Below, piece by piece: positions 45,863 through 54,372 of a DNA stretch of 64,000 nucleotides. The position numbers were made by a program, and so were the translations under genes. Source of the stretch: Legionella sp. PATHC035 (GTDB taxonomy: Bacteria > Pseudomonadota > Gammaproteobacteria > Legionellales > Legionellaceae); assembly GCF_026191115.1 (NCBI RefSeq), contig NZ_JAPHOT010000001.1, positions 2,961,001 through 3,025,000 on the forward strand, in the 5' to 3' direction. Under the pieces are notes generated by a model that was not told where the DNA came from, ran no database searches, and saw nothing but the letters and a program-made list of their open reading frames with translations. How positions within the stretch are numbered: the stretch's first letter is position 1; the number at the start of each line of letters is the position of its first letter.

Positions 45863-48163
45863 ATGGGAAGCATTCATCTATCACCGGATGAACATTTGAA
45901 AAGAGTAATGGGCAATCCAAGTGATGCAATTTTAAAACAACATGAGTTATCTGAAGCAACGTATCCTCTTTTAGTATCTTATCTAGGATGGCTCAGAAGG
46001 CTTAATGGGGTTCAAAATAAAAACGATGTGATTCGTCAAAATGAACAGATTTTTAGTGAATTTATTCATTTATGCGAACACAATCTACTTTTCTTTCTTA
46101 CGGTTACAGGGCGTTTTGATGTAATCCGCAAACTGTTTGAAGATAAGGATTTATTAGCGAAAGAACGTGCATTACTTGATGAGATAGAAAAAGAGCATGC
46201 TAAGGCAGCAGCAGCAAAACTCCAGGATTTTGTGTATCTGCCGAGAAAAAAAGAATCTGCAATCCTACGACAGCCTGAGGAACCTAAACCCCATCGTCTT
46301 CCTGCATCTGAATGGGAAAAATCGCTTTATGGTTTAACAAATATGGATTTGTATCAATATTACGAAGAGGAGATGAAGCGCATTACCTACGTTCATCATA
46401 TGAAACAGATTAAATTAATGGATACCACTTATGAGGAACATATTAACTCAATGCGCAAGGCATTAGACTTAATCGTTGAAGATGAGCGTATTAATGAAGT
46501 AAAAAAACAAAAGGCAATTGCCATTTATCAGAGCATCATGGCAAAAAAAGAAGAAATGGAGACTGAATTGAATCATCTCCTACCTTTAGCTACAGAGCAA
46601 TACGATGTAGCGATGCTAAACATTGAGGTTATTGAAAAGCACCGTCAAATCAGAGAGGAAAAACTGAAAGAGGTTCAGGAAATTCTTGAGCAATTTTTTG
46701 AAGAAATGCGTGATGAGTCGCCACAATTAAAAATAATATACGAGGAGCATCAAGAGAACATCCAAAATTTTAAAAAGGAAAGTCAAACAATTCAGCTTGA
46801 GTGGGAACAGGAGATGCAGACTCTGTCTACTCACTATGAAAATGCCCGTGCACATGCTTTAGAGGATATAAGCTCGAGTCTGAATTTTATCCTCGATGAA
46901 TTGAAAAAATGTCCTGTCGATGAATTGGATAAAGAACAAGTAAGCCAGTTAGATGCCGGCATACGTCAATTAAACTTATATAAAGATGAGCTAAAAAAAG
47001 CAGAAGGTTATGAGGCAACCCAACTTTTATTAAGTCGATGCAATAAAGAATTAGAAACCATCGCAGGTATTGTTCAACCGTTATTACCAGAAGATGTAAG
47101 AAATCGTTTTGAATTGAATGTCAATTTAATGAAGCAGATGATTGCTGCCGTACCCAAAGAGGGTGCAGATTTCATGATGCTCACCTCGGGCAGTTCCTCT
47201 TTAAAACAAAAAAACCCTGATGAGGATCCCATAATTTCTAATCCTCCTTTGGATTTACCTGAGGAACAGCAAGTCGAAAGACAATCTCACCTATCTGACG
47301 TAGAACGTTTAAGTAAGGAGAATCCGCAAGCTACAACGCCTAAGGATTATAATCCTCAAGCCGCTCCTTTGTTAGTGGCGGGAACAATGGAAGTGGAATC
47401 CCTTATGCCTGCTATTGAGCATTCAAGCAAGGAGATGCCACAAGCTATAATGCCTGAGGATGATAATTCTCAAGCCCCTCCTTTGTTAGTGGAGGGAACA
47501 ATGGAAGTAGAATCCCTTATGCCTGTTGTTGAGCCTCAAAGCGTGAAGAAGCCCCAAGTTACAACGCCTAAGGATGATAATCCTCATGCCAATCCTTTGT
47601 CAGCAGTGGGAAAAATTGAAGTGGAATCGCTTATGCCCGTTGCTGAGCAGAGCAGCGACAAGATGTCTCAAGATACCTTGCCTAATGACAAAAAGCTGCA
47701 ACCGACCTCGCTTCCTGAAGAGCACAGGATTGAGGCGAAGTTAAGTCCCCCTGAAGATGAGATTGATCAGAGGGAACATCAGTCAATCGCTGATGAGGAA
47801 AATCCACTCAATGTCCATCGGTATCGCTTTTTTATGAACTCCATACGAGATGGGACAGAATTCATTACCTTTGATCCGGAAAAACAGCGTCATTATGAAT
47901 CAATGTTAAAAGAATTATCCGGCATTTTAAATGAATTGCAGCAAGAGTATGGAGCCGAAGTTTCAGAGAAAATAAAGGAGATTGAAACTCTAATCAAAGA
48001 TGCCAAATCAATAGGATTTGATAGAGCGAATCCTTCTCATATTCAAAAAATTTGTGATGCCTGTGATTTAGGGATAGATTATGAGCCTTTAGATCATGTA
48101 AAAGATAGCCTTTCCTCAATAATTCAATTAAAAAATAAACCGCAAAGTAGTGTAGGAATGTAA
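45863..48163 (+). CDS. Coiled-coil effector candidate with 38-residue repeats
   Basis: The protein has 766 residues. Residues 1-~115 are a helical head (LSEATYPLLVSYLGWLRRLN; ending ALLDEIEKEHAKAAAAKL). About 170-430 are long coiled coil (EEHQENIQNFKKESQTIQ). Residues ~470-650 are a low-complexity Pro/Glu region holding three copies of an exact 38-residue unit, each with G-T/K-M/I-EVESLMP at 507, 545 and 583, plus a leading half-copy. The last ~110 residues are a conserved-looking helical block (RYRFFMNSIRDGTEFITFD ... ). No catalytic motif, signal or membrane segment was seen. The design (helical domains joined by a repetitive disordered linker) fits a scaffold or translocated effector; this is inference. 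Confidence 0.75.
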   Translation: MGSIHLSPDEHLKRVMGNPSDAILKQHELSEATYPLLVSYLGWLRRLNGVQNKNDVIRQNEQIFSEFIHLCEHNLLFFLTVTGRFDVIRKLFEDKDLLAKERALLDEIEKEHAKAAAAKLQDFVYLPRKKESAILRQPEEPKPHRLPASEWEKSLYGLTNMDLYQYYEEEMKRITYVHHMKQIKLMDTTYEEHINSMRKALDLIVEDERINEVKKQKAIAIYQSIMAKKEEMETELNHLLPLATEQYDVAMLNIEVIEKHRQIREEKLKEVQEILEQFFEEMRDESPQLKIIYEEHQENIQNFKKESQTIQLEWEQEMQTLSTHYENARAHALEDISSSLNFILDELKKCPVDELDKEQVSQLDAGIRQLNLYKDELKKAEGYEATQLLLSRCNKELETIAGIVQPLLPEDVRNRFELNVNLMKQMIAAVPKEGADFMMLTSGSSSLKQKNPDEDPIISNPPLDLPEEQQVERQSHLSDVERLSKENPQATTPKDYNPQAAPLLVAGTMEVESLMPAIEHSSKEMPQAIMPEDDNSQAPPLLVEGTMEVESLMPVVEPQSVKKPQVTTPKDDNPHANPLSAVGKIEVESLMPVAEQSSDKMSQDTLPNDKKLQPTSLPEEHRIEAKLSPPEDEIDQREHQSIADEENPLNVHRYRFFMNSIRDGTEFITFDPEKQRHYESMLKELSGILNELQQEYGAEVSEKIKEIETLIKDAKSIGFDRANPSHIQKICDACDLGIDYEPLDHVKDSLSSIIQLKNKPQSSVGM
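47360..47700 (+). repeat. Intragenic 114-nt tandem repeat (three units)
   Basis: Units start near 47367, 47481 and 47595, spaced exactly 114 nt. The first two share nearly identical DNA around GGAACAATGGAAGT.GAATCC, implying recent duplication; the third has diverged. Length variation between strains would be expected. Confidence 0.8.
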
Positions 48164-48215
48164 TACTTTTTGCGCAACAATTGATTGACTATATCACAGC
48201 GTGCCTTTTTTTTGG

Positions 48216-48221
48216 TATAAT
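48216..48221 (+). promoter_or_regulatory. TATAAT -10 element of the 257-residue gene
   Basis: ggTATAATatg ends 31 nt before ATG 48253. TTGACT lies too far upstream (25-nt gap) to pair, so only the -10 is supported. AGGGAG at 48241-48246 is the ribosome site. Confidence 0.5.
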
Positions 48222-48252
48222 ATGACCTATTTTTTAGGATAGGGAGAAAAAT

Positions 48253-49026
48253 ATGTCACCTCAAGAAGAATCATTATGGCAAGCTGTGGCTGAAAAAAAA
48301 TACGATGAAGTAGAAAAACTGATTAAGAAACATCCTGAATTGGTGAATGCAGTAGATACTAATGGCAGGTCACTTCTCAGACGAGTTGTTCTTGCTGTGG
48401 TACCCCCCTTAGATTTGATTCGGTTTATTGCTAAACAACCTAATCTTACTTTTGAAAATCAAGGCTCTGGGGCGACTCAAACAACTATTGGCGCAATGTT
48501 ATCTACCGGACGCTCGAATATTCTTGAACTTTTTGCTGGAGATCCGCGAATTATTATGGAGGGTGACAAATTAGCCTACGTCACTGCCAAGAAAAATATG
48601 GAACATGCGAAAGAAAGCAAGCGTGTTGATTACACAAAAATGTTTCAGATCGTTCGTGATACCACAATTCGACATGCAATTGCGACGGATGACGCCTTGC
48701 TACTGGAGCAATTACAACAAGCAGGGGATAATCTGGCTCAAGAATTAAGTGATGGAACGCTCCCTGTTCGTCTCATTACTAAAGAAAATCCAGCGCCTAA
48801 AGCAAAATCCTGGTTTCAATCTCAAATGGGCAAAAAGGAAACCAGTGTTGCGACTCATGCTGACTCTTTTTTCAGCCATACTGCTGAGATGCAGGAAACA
48901 AAGGAAAAAATGGCCGAGCTTAATCGCGGTAAGGCACAGGCTGAGATGGGCTTATTTGGTAAAACGTATAACGGTGCCCTTGAAACTATGGGAAAAGTAG
49001 CGTCTTACTTTAGTTTAACCAATTAA
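48253..49026 (+). CDS. Ankyrin-like N-terminal hypothetical protein
   Basis: The protein has 257 residues and a strong ribosome site. Residues 6-50 look like one ankyrin repeat and the start of a second (SLWQAVAEKKYDEVEKLIKK, then HPELVNAVDTNGRSLLRRVV), followed by a diverged repeat around TTIGAMLSTGRSNILELFAG. The middle and C-terminal parts are helical, Lys/Gln-rich (EMQETKEKMAELNRGKAQAE), ending in a hydrophobic-amphipathic YNGALETMGKVASYFSLTN. No signal peptide is present. Short ankyrin proteins are common type IV substrates in Legionella. It is the last gene of the same-strand effector-like run that starts at 37024. Confidence 0.7.
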   Translation: MSPQEESLWQAVAEKKYDEVEKLIKKHPELVNAVDTNGRSLLRRVVLAVVPPLDLIRFIAKQPNLTFENQGSGATQTTIGAMLSTGRSNILELFAGDPRIIMEGDKLAYVTAKKNMEHAKESKRVDYTKMFQIVRDTTIRHAIATDDALLLEQLQQAGDNLAQELSDGTLPVRLITKENPAPKAKSWFQSQMGKKETSVATHADSFFSHTAEMQETKEKMAELNRGKAQAEMGLFGKTYNGALETMGKVASYFSLTN

Positions 49027-49069
49027 ATAATTTGCGCTCTGGCAAGATAAGGCCGCTCAAATGAAATAT

Positions 49070-49184
49070 CCCTTCTCCCTCAGGGGGGAAGGTGCCCGTT
49101 AGGGCGGATGAGGAGACAAATAGAAGATATAATCGCCAAAATCAACACCTCACCCCAGCCCCTCTCCCACAAGCGGAAGAGAGG
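49070..49184. repeat. Paired dispersed palindromic repeats A and B
   Basis: 49070-49113 is an inverted family A copy (CCTTCTCCCTCAGGGGGGAAGG then GGGCGGATGAGG). 49147-49184 is a family B copy (ACCTCACCCCAGCCCCTCTC then a mismatched stem). They fill most of the 241-nt spacer before yggU; no other element was seen. Confidence 0.7.
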
Positions 49185-49267
49185 ATTTTAATGCCAGTGC
49201 CCACAAGAAAGAGCAGATTTTTTCAACTATTTAATTTACTCTATAAAAACTAAGGAATCATTGTACT

Positions 49268-49543
49268 GTGTGGTATCAACGCGATGCAGAGGGTTTCACA
49301 CTTCATTTATATGTGCAGCCTGGTGCCAAAAAAACAGAAATTGTCGGCCTTCATGAAGGAGCACTTAAGATCCGTTTAAATACGCCACCCATTGAAGGTC
49401 GTGCCAATAAGGCATTGTTGCAGTTTGTTGCACAGCTTTTTAAAATACCTGTAAAGCAAGTCACCTTAAAACGAGGAGATAAATCTCGGCACAAAACAGT
49501 TCTGGTTAAGGGGACTGCGGTAGAGCCTGATAATTTGCTTTGA
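49268..49543 (+). CDS. yggU: YggU family (DUF167) protein
   Basis: This is a 91-residue single-domain protein starting at GTG. The DUF167 signature is complete: LHLYVQPGAKKTEIVGLHEG, LKIRLNTPPIEGRANKALLQ, FKIPVKQVTLKRGDKSRHKT. The family is widespread but its biochemical role is unknown. Lys/Arg-rich surface and small size are usual. It heads a same-strand run with yjbQ, phnA and a PfpI-family gene. Confidence 0.92.
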   Translation: MWYQRDAEGFTLHLYVQPGAKKTEIVGLHEGALKIRLNTPPIEGRANKALLQFVAQLFKIPVKQVTLKRGDKSRHKTVLVKGTAVEPDNLL

Positions 49544-49598
49544 ATCATGACCCAAATTTTGCGATAGTAAATAAAGTCATCAATAAACGCTTAAACCT

Positions 49599-50018
49599 AT
49601 GAAAATCGAACAATTTGCTCTTACTTTTAATACCCAAGGCCGTGGAACTGAGGATATTACCGCAGAAGTAGCGTCTTTTCTCTCAAAAACGACAATAAAA
49701 CACGGTTTATGCCACTTATTTCTCAAGCATACGAGTGCCTCTTTAATCATTTGTGAGAATTATGATCCCCAAGTTCGTAGGGATCTGGAACACTTCTTAG
49801 TCCGCTTAGTGCCTGATGGCGATCCTCTTTTCAAACATGTCATTGAAGGAAAGGATGACATGCCCGCACATATTCGTACGGTCTTAACTCAAAGCAGCTT
49901 GACTATTCCGATACACGAGGGGAAATTAGCTTTGGGTACATGGCAAGGAATTTATCTTTATGAGCATCGTTATCAACCACAGCAACGCCATTTACTCATT
50001 ACTGCTGTAGGAGACTAG
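49599..50018 (+). CDS. yjbQ: YjbQ / UPF0047 family protein
   Basis: The protein has 139 residues, the usual length. Family blocks are [61 protein letters not shown] and [15 protein letters not shown], with the conserved His and Asp residues that bind metal in structures. The fold is annotated as secondary thiamine-phosphate synthase activity in E. coli YjbQ, but the real role is unclear. It lies 55 nt after yggU and its stop touches the frame leading into phnA. Confidence 0.92.
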   Translation: MKIEQFALTFNTQGRGTEDITAEVASFLSKTTIKHGLCHLFLKHTSASLIICENYDPQVRRDLEHFLVRLVPDGDPLFKHVIEGKDDMPAHIRTVLTQSSLTIPIHEGKLALGTWQGIYLYEHRYQPQQRHLLITAVGD

Positions 50019-50059
50019 TGCAATTTTTGGTATACTGTCAGTCTTTGACTAGGAAAAAT

Positions 50060-50404
50060 ATGAGTTCACTACCTCAATGCCCTAAATGTAATTCAGAGTA
50101 TACTTATGAAGATGGAAACCAATTGATTTGTCCAGAATGTTCTTACGAATGGGCGAAAGATGCCGCAGATGAGCAAAGCCAGAATGAACAACGCATTATT
50201 AAAGATGCGCATGGGCAAGTTCTCCAAGACGGCGATACAGTCACCGTAATCAAAGATTTAAAAATCAAAGGATCGTCACAGGTAGTAAAAGTTGGCACGA
50301 AAGTAAAGAACATTCGCTTGGTCGAAGGCGACCATGATATCGATTGTAAAATTGAAGGTATTGGAGCCATGAAATTAAAATCTCAATTCGTTAAGAAGGG
50401 ATAA
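50060..50404 (+). CDS. phnA: PhnA/YjdM zinc-ribbon protein
   Basis: I start at ATG 50060 (114 residues, SSLPQCPKC...); the frame continues to 50018 without conservation. The N-terminus is a four-Cys zinc ribbon ([12 protein letters not shown] ... CPECSYEW). The C-terminal SH3-like domain has [40 protein letters not shown] and [17 protein letters not shown]. Despite the name, this family is not the phosphonoacetate hydrolase, and its function is not established. It is 42 nt downstream of yjbQ and 5 nt before the next gene, so likely in one operon. Confidence 0.93.
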   Translation: MSSLPQCPKCNSEYTYEDGNQLICPECSYEWAKDAADEQSQNEQRIIKDAHGQVLQDGDTVTVIKDLKIKGSSQVVKVGTKVKNIRLVEGDHDIDCKIEGIGAMKLKSQFVKKG

Positions 50405-50409
50405 AAGGA

Positions 50410-51060
50410 ATGCATCAGCCACTACAGATTACTTTTTTATTTTATGAAGGAATGACCGCTCTGGATGCAATTGGCCCTTATGAGGTGCTTAGTCGCTTAC
50501 CGGAAGTTGTAGTGCACAGAGTAGCCTTAAATCAGGGACCAGTACGTACTTGTTCCGGGCTTACTTTGATTGCGGAGCATGCAGTAAATGAGATTTCGCA
50601 TACTGATGTTCTCCTGATTCCTGGCGCAGGTAATGCGACTGCATTGCGTGAGTGTTCTGAAATACTCACCTGGATTAAAAAAATTCATGTCAATACTCTA
50701 TGGACTACTTCAGTATGCACTGGGAGTTTAATCCTTGGGGCAGCAGGAGTTTTATCAGGGGTTAAGGCAACAACCCATTGGGCCGTGATGAATCGGCTAA
50801 GCCATTGGGGAGCCATACCCACTCATAAACGATTTGTCGAAGATGGAAAAATCATTACTGCCGGAGGAGTATCGGCGGGTATTGATATGGCGTTTTATCT
50901 TGCTGCGAAACTTACAAATGAAAACATCGCACAAAGTTTACAACTTGGTCTGGAGTATGATCCTGAGCCACCTTTTAATTCAGGCTCACCAGACAAAGCA
51001 TCCAAAGTGCTGGTAGCATCACTTCGTGAACGTTTACAGAATAGATTTGAACCTGAGTAA
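50410..51060 (+). CDS. DJ-1/PfpI family protein
   Basis: The protein has 216 residues with the class I glutamine-amidotransferase-like fold. The N-terminal ITFLFYEGMTALDAIGPYEV holds the conserved acidic residue, VLLIPGAGNATALRE follows, and the nucleophile elbow is TTSVCTGSLILGAAGVLSG with Cys103. GGVSAGIDMAFYLAA is the matching C-terminal helix. This is the layout of AraC-regulator N-domains and isonitrile-hydratase-like proteins without the DNA-binding half. Activity may be deglycase-, chaperone- or hydratase-like; not decidable here. It is 5 nt downstream of phnA. Confidence 0.9.
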   Translation: MHQPLQITFLFYEGMTALDAIGPYEVLSRLPEVVVHRVALNQGPVRTCSGLTLIAEHAVNEISHTDVLLIPGAGNATALRECSEILTWIKKIHVNTLWTTSVCTGSLILGAAGVLSGVKATTHWAVMNRLSHWGAIPTHKRFVEDGKIITAGGVSAGIDMAFYLAAKLTNENIAQSLQLGLEYDPEPPFNSGSPDKASKVLVASLRERLQNRFEPE

Positions 51061-51089
51061 TCAGGATATACCTCAGCTCAGGCTAAAGT

Positions 51090-51117
51090 GCTGCGTTTTC
51101 GAGCACCGAAACGCAGC
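51090..51117. terminator. GC-rich hairpin between convergent genes
   Basis: GCTGCGTTTTCG pairs with CGAAACGCAGC across a short AGCAC loop (one bulge). No U tract follows on the plus strand. It sits between the PfpI-family and membrane-protein stops and could act in both directions; it also resembles a repeat core (GAGCACCGAAACGCAG). Confidence 0.5.
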
Positions 51118-51142
51118 CTATTCGAAGTAATAGTCTTCATAT

Positions 51143-51490
51143 CTAGGGTAGTACATAGATTATCAAAGCAATTAATCCCACGATGGCAATTATTGGATGC
51201 ACAATGACTACTGCTTTCGGAAGGGGTTTTCCTTTCTTAGAGAGCGATACGAAGGTTAATCCTCCTAATGCAGCGGCAATTAAGATGATGAAGCTAGCCC
51301 TCAGGATTAAAGCCTGTCCTGTCATAAACGAAAGCATGTAAACGATTATGATAACTAATCCTAATCCTGCACAAATTCCATGGAGGGTTTTCACCACTTG
51401 ATTAACAGGCCTGTCTTGTAGTACCGCTGTTATAAGAAAGAGGCCACAGACTGCTGCAGCAAGAAATAAGACAATAGCAAGTACTAACAT
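51143..51490 (-). CDS. Small four-helix inner-membrane protein
   Basis: The protein has 115 residues, nearly all hydrophobic, with four membrane helices: LVLAIVLFLAAAVCGLFLIT, GICAGLGLVIIIVYMLSF, ASFIILIAAALGGLTFVSL and VVIVHPIIAIVGLIALIIYV. Short charged loops (QDRPVNQVVKTLH, SKKGKPLPK) separate them. I recognise no family beyond a resemblance to small conserved membrane proteins. AGGAGG on the complementary strand precedes the start. No operon partner; the 296 nt upstream (51491-51786) holds nothing recognisable. Confidence 0.8.
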   Translation of the reverse strand: MLVLAIVLFLAAAVCGLFLITAVLQDRPVNQVVKTLHGICAGLGLVIIIVYMLSFMTGQALILRASFIILIAAALGGLTFVSLSKKGKPLPKAVVIVHPIIAIVGLIALIIYVLP

Positions 51491-51786
51491 AAAACCTCCT
51501 GTTTAAAAAAATTATCCTTCTTAGTAAGAGTGTAGCTCTTATTTAGCACCAAGAAATACGCTCATGAAGCTTAAATCCTGATTACGACGGCGTTTAATCT
51601 GGTCTACCCACTTAGAGTCATTTTGTAGTTTGGTACCGCTTGAGTTCAGCGCAGCACCATAAAGTCACTGGGTAGAAAATTGTCCTCGCCGCAGGGGAAT
51701 ATCGATCTCTAATCAAACCCAAACTAACCTGAATTCCCGACTGCGCGGCAATGACTCTGTTACTTAATTCAACTGCTCCAAGACTG

Positions 51787-52650
51787 TTACTCAGGGGTCA
51801 CATAATTTTGTTTGGTTTTAGGAAGATCGATGAGTTCATTTTCCAGCGTTTCTCCTAAAGTATCTTTTTTTTGGGCAGGAGAAAAAATGATGCCCGGAGC
51901 CGGATTTCTCAGTGCTTCGGTTAAGCTGATAAATTTATATCCGTTCTTTTGATACATTTCCAAAATATCGCCCAATACATAACTATTCAAAAGGTTGGCA
52001 TGAATTAATAATATTTGTTTTTTGCCTTTGCCCTCTTTCTCTGCTCGTACTGTTTGTTTCCATATATAGGCCAGATAACGGGGTTTTATTTTTTGAATGT
52101 AATTCACTCGTGAGCGATAAGGGACTTTATAAAGCATTTCGTTAAAGTCAAAATCTTTGGAATCAATGGTTACGGGGGCAATCGTGTAATTATGCTTTTT
52201 AAGATAATCATATACCTCTTGCTTTTTCCCTTTATTGCCCTCCGCCAAATAGGGATAACGGAAATATTTGGGGGTGGTCATTATCGGGGTAAGAATTTTA
52301 TCCGCACGATCAATATCAGCGATGTATTTTGCAGCGCTGATTTGATCCAGGTCATAATGTGAATAAGTATGATTACCTAACATAAAACCTGCTTTTCGAA
52401 ATTGTTCAAGAAACTCCCATTGACCCTTTTCTATAGCTCCTGCAATCACAAAGCCTATTACTGGAACATTATATTTTTGGAATGTTTGCACAATTGCAGT
52501 AAAACGTTCGGTGGAGCGCTGCCGATTTCCTGGGTTATTCATTCTTGAAGCAACAAGAGGTAGGTCATCCATAGTAATCGCGATTTCTTTTTCATCAGCA
52601 AAACAAACCGAAGAAAACAAGGCCATAAAAAGAAAGAATAATTTAAGCAT
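51787..52650 (-). CDS. Secreted polysaccharide deacetylase (NodB/CE4)
   Basis: The protein has 287 residues with a signal peptide (LKLFFLFMALFSSVCFA, cleavage before DEK). The CE4 motifs are: motif 1 AITMDDLP (D28, D29), motif 2 GNHTYSHYD (H94, H98), motif 3 KYFRYPYLAEG and motif 4/5 residues around VTIDSKDFDF and LLIHANLLN. The Asp-His-His metal site is therefore intact. These enzymes remove N-acetyl groups from chitin, peptidoglycan or capsule sugars in the periplasm or outside. The substrate is not determinable. A glycosyltransferase pair lies upstream on the same strand beyond a repeat. Confidence 0.9.
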   Translation of the reverse strand: MLKLFFLFMALFSSVCFADEKEIAITMDDLPLVASRMNNPGNRQRSTERFTAIVQTFQKYNVPVIGFVIAGAIEKGQWEFLEQFRKAGFMLGNHTYSHYDLDQISAAKYIADIDRADKILTPIMTTPKYFRYPYLAEGNKGKKQEVYDYLKKHNYTIAPVTIDSKDFDFNEMLYKVPYRSRVNYIQKIKPRYLAYIWKQTVRAEKEGKGKKQILLIHANLLNSYVLGDILEMYQKNGYKFISLTEALRNPAPGIIFSPAQKKDTLGETLENELIDLPKTKQNYVTPE

Positions 52651-52806
52651 CGATATTCCTTATCAAGTTCGAATAACATGGATGGTAACATAATTTGATG
52701 AATACATTAAAAAAAGATGAGGCAACTGTAAACTCTATGATTTTATTCTTTGTGATTCATTGTGGTTGAGAGGGGCAGGTTGAGGAGGCATTTAGCGCAG
52801 TAAATA

Positions 52807-52851
52807 CCCTCACCCGCCTTAACGGGCACCTTCTCCCCATGGGGAGAAGGG
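52807..52851. repeat. Dispersed palindromic repeat A
   Basis: CCCTCACCCGCCTTAACGGG then CACC and a perfect TTCTCCCCATGGGGAGAA hairpin, immediately after the stop of the glycosyltransferase gene. It is a plausible 3' end for that transcript. Confidence 0.75.
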
Positions 52852-52861
52852 AATTTATGTT

Positions 52862-54295
52862 CTAAAAATTTTTACATTGATACACATAAAGTGCATATTG
52901 CTTATGCCTAAAACTATAAGTAGTGGTAGGTAGCTTTTGACAATGATCAAAATATTTTTCCAAACAAATTGACCTGTCATAGCGATCAATATAGAACGCC
53001 TCTTTTATTGTTTTGTCTGTAATTCGTTGATTGATGTCATTACCCCATAATGCATATTGATTTTTTGCGGTGCCACAGCCTAAAGTATAAATGGTAGGTT
53101 TGTTGTGCAGAAAAAAAAGCATGCGTGCTGCAAACCAGCCGGAAGTGAAAATTGTGTCCGGTAATTTAGGGTTTGTAGCATTAAATTTTTGAATTAAATG
53201 ATAGAAAACAAGTTTTTTTGAGTTGAATAAATTAAATTTTGACGTATTGTCAATTAAAACAAAAAGACTAATTACGGCATAGGAGGCGATCAAAGCCATT
53301 GCCAATTTTCGGAAATGAAATGTGGTGAATCCATATCCCAATAAAAGCGCGCTGCTCATTAAATAAGGTGTAAGCCAAAAATCTCTAATCTCCGCTTTGC
53401 TTGCTGTATATAAGTAAAAACCGAGGAAAGTGAAACAAATAATCCGACATAACTTCACCATCAGTGCTTTTTTCTCATCCAACTCTTTATTTCGCACAAA
53501 AAAGGGAGGAAGAAGCATGATGTTCAAGGATGGAACAAATATGCTGGAAAAGGTTTTGATTGTATGGAGAAAAGGGGATGTTGAAAGATTGAGTTTGTGG
53601 GTGGTTAACTGGTAAATAAATGATTGCCAGTGATTTTGATAATTCCAGAAAATAACCGGGCTAAAAATAATGATGGCAAGAAAAATAGCAAAATAAAAAT
53701 GTTTTGTTTTGAAAATCGAGCGGTACGGTGTGGAAATTAAAAAAATAAGTAGTGAAAGGATTAAAACAATGCCTGTGTATTTGGATAACATCATGAGTCC
53801 GGCACTGATCCCTATAAAATAGAGATCCCTTGTTTTACTTGTTTGGATAAATTTAATAGTGTAATAAAGGGTGAATGCCCAAAATAAAATAAGCGGGGTG
53901 TCATAGGTAGTTTGTTTCAATATATCGCGGGTGACCAGCGGTGAAAAGAGCCATGACAGCATTGCGATGCAGCTTGCTTCGTGGGATAAAAAAAAGCGGC
54001 CGCATTTATAAATAATACCACATGTGACTGCAGTTATGGTAATGCCCACAAAACACAAAGCAAAGAGATTATGGCCAAATAATGAAGTTGAAAGCCTAAT
54101 AAAATAAGCAATCATGGGAGAACCGTCATAATAGGACAAGGCAAGATGACGGCTCCAATCCCAATAATAATAGGTATCCAGCGACAAGATGTTTATGGGT
54201 GCTATCAACAGTAAAAAGATAAAATAAAGAATGAGATAGGGATAAATTTTTTGTAAATTAAAGAAGTCCCTTGAGATTAATTTGCTTTGAGACAT
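52862..54295 (-). CDS. GT39-like membrane glycosyltransferase (GT-C)
   Basis: I use ATG 54295 (477 residues, SQSKLISRDFF...), which has GGAAGGA 11 nt upstream; the frame extends to 54361 without conservation. The protein has ~11-12 membrane helices. The first loop holds SLDTYYYWDWSRHLALSYYD and GSPMIAYFIRLSTSLFG, the ArnT/PMT-type 'D-E/Y-x-Y-Y' and 'HPPL'-like region. The C-terminal soluble part contains several Cys (TLGCGTAKNQY, RSICLEKYFDHCQKL). Family role: transfer of a sugar from a polyprenyl-phosphate donor to lipid A or protein in the periplasm. The adjacent upstream gene would make such a donor. Confidence 0.85.
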   Translation of the reverse strand: MSQSKLISRDFFNLQKIYPYLILYFIFLLLIAPINILSLDTYYYWDWSRHLALSYYDGSPMIAYFIRLSTSLFGHNLFALCFVGITITAVTCGIIYKCGRFFLSHEASCIAMLSWLFSPLVTRDILKQTTYDTPLILFWAFTLYYTIKFIQTSKTRDLYFIGISAGLMMLSKYTGIVLILSLLIFLISTPYRSIFKTKHFYFAIFLAIIIFSPVIFWNYQNHWQSFIYQLTTHKLNLSTSPFLHTIKTFSSIFVPSLNIMLLPPFFVRNKELDEKKALMVKLCRIICFTFLGFYLYTASKAEIRDFWLTPYLMSSALLLGYGFTTFHFRKLAMALIASYAVISLFVLIDNTSKFNLFNSKKLVFYHLIQKFNATNPKLPDTIFTSGWFAARMLFFLHNKPTIYTLGCGTAKNQYALWGNDINQRITDKTIKEAFYIDRYDRSICLEKYFDHCQKLPTTTYSFRHKQYALYVYQCKNF

Positions 54296-54372
54296 GTCGA
54301 ATCTATTCCTTCCAGTTTGGACATGGGATGAATTGCTCCCCTGCCGATTCCTAATCATCAACAGTGCTACCT

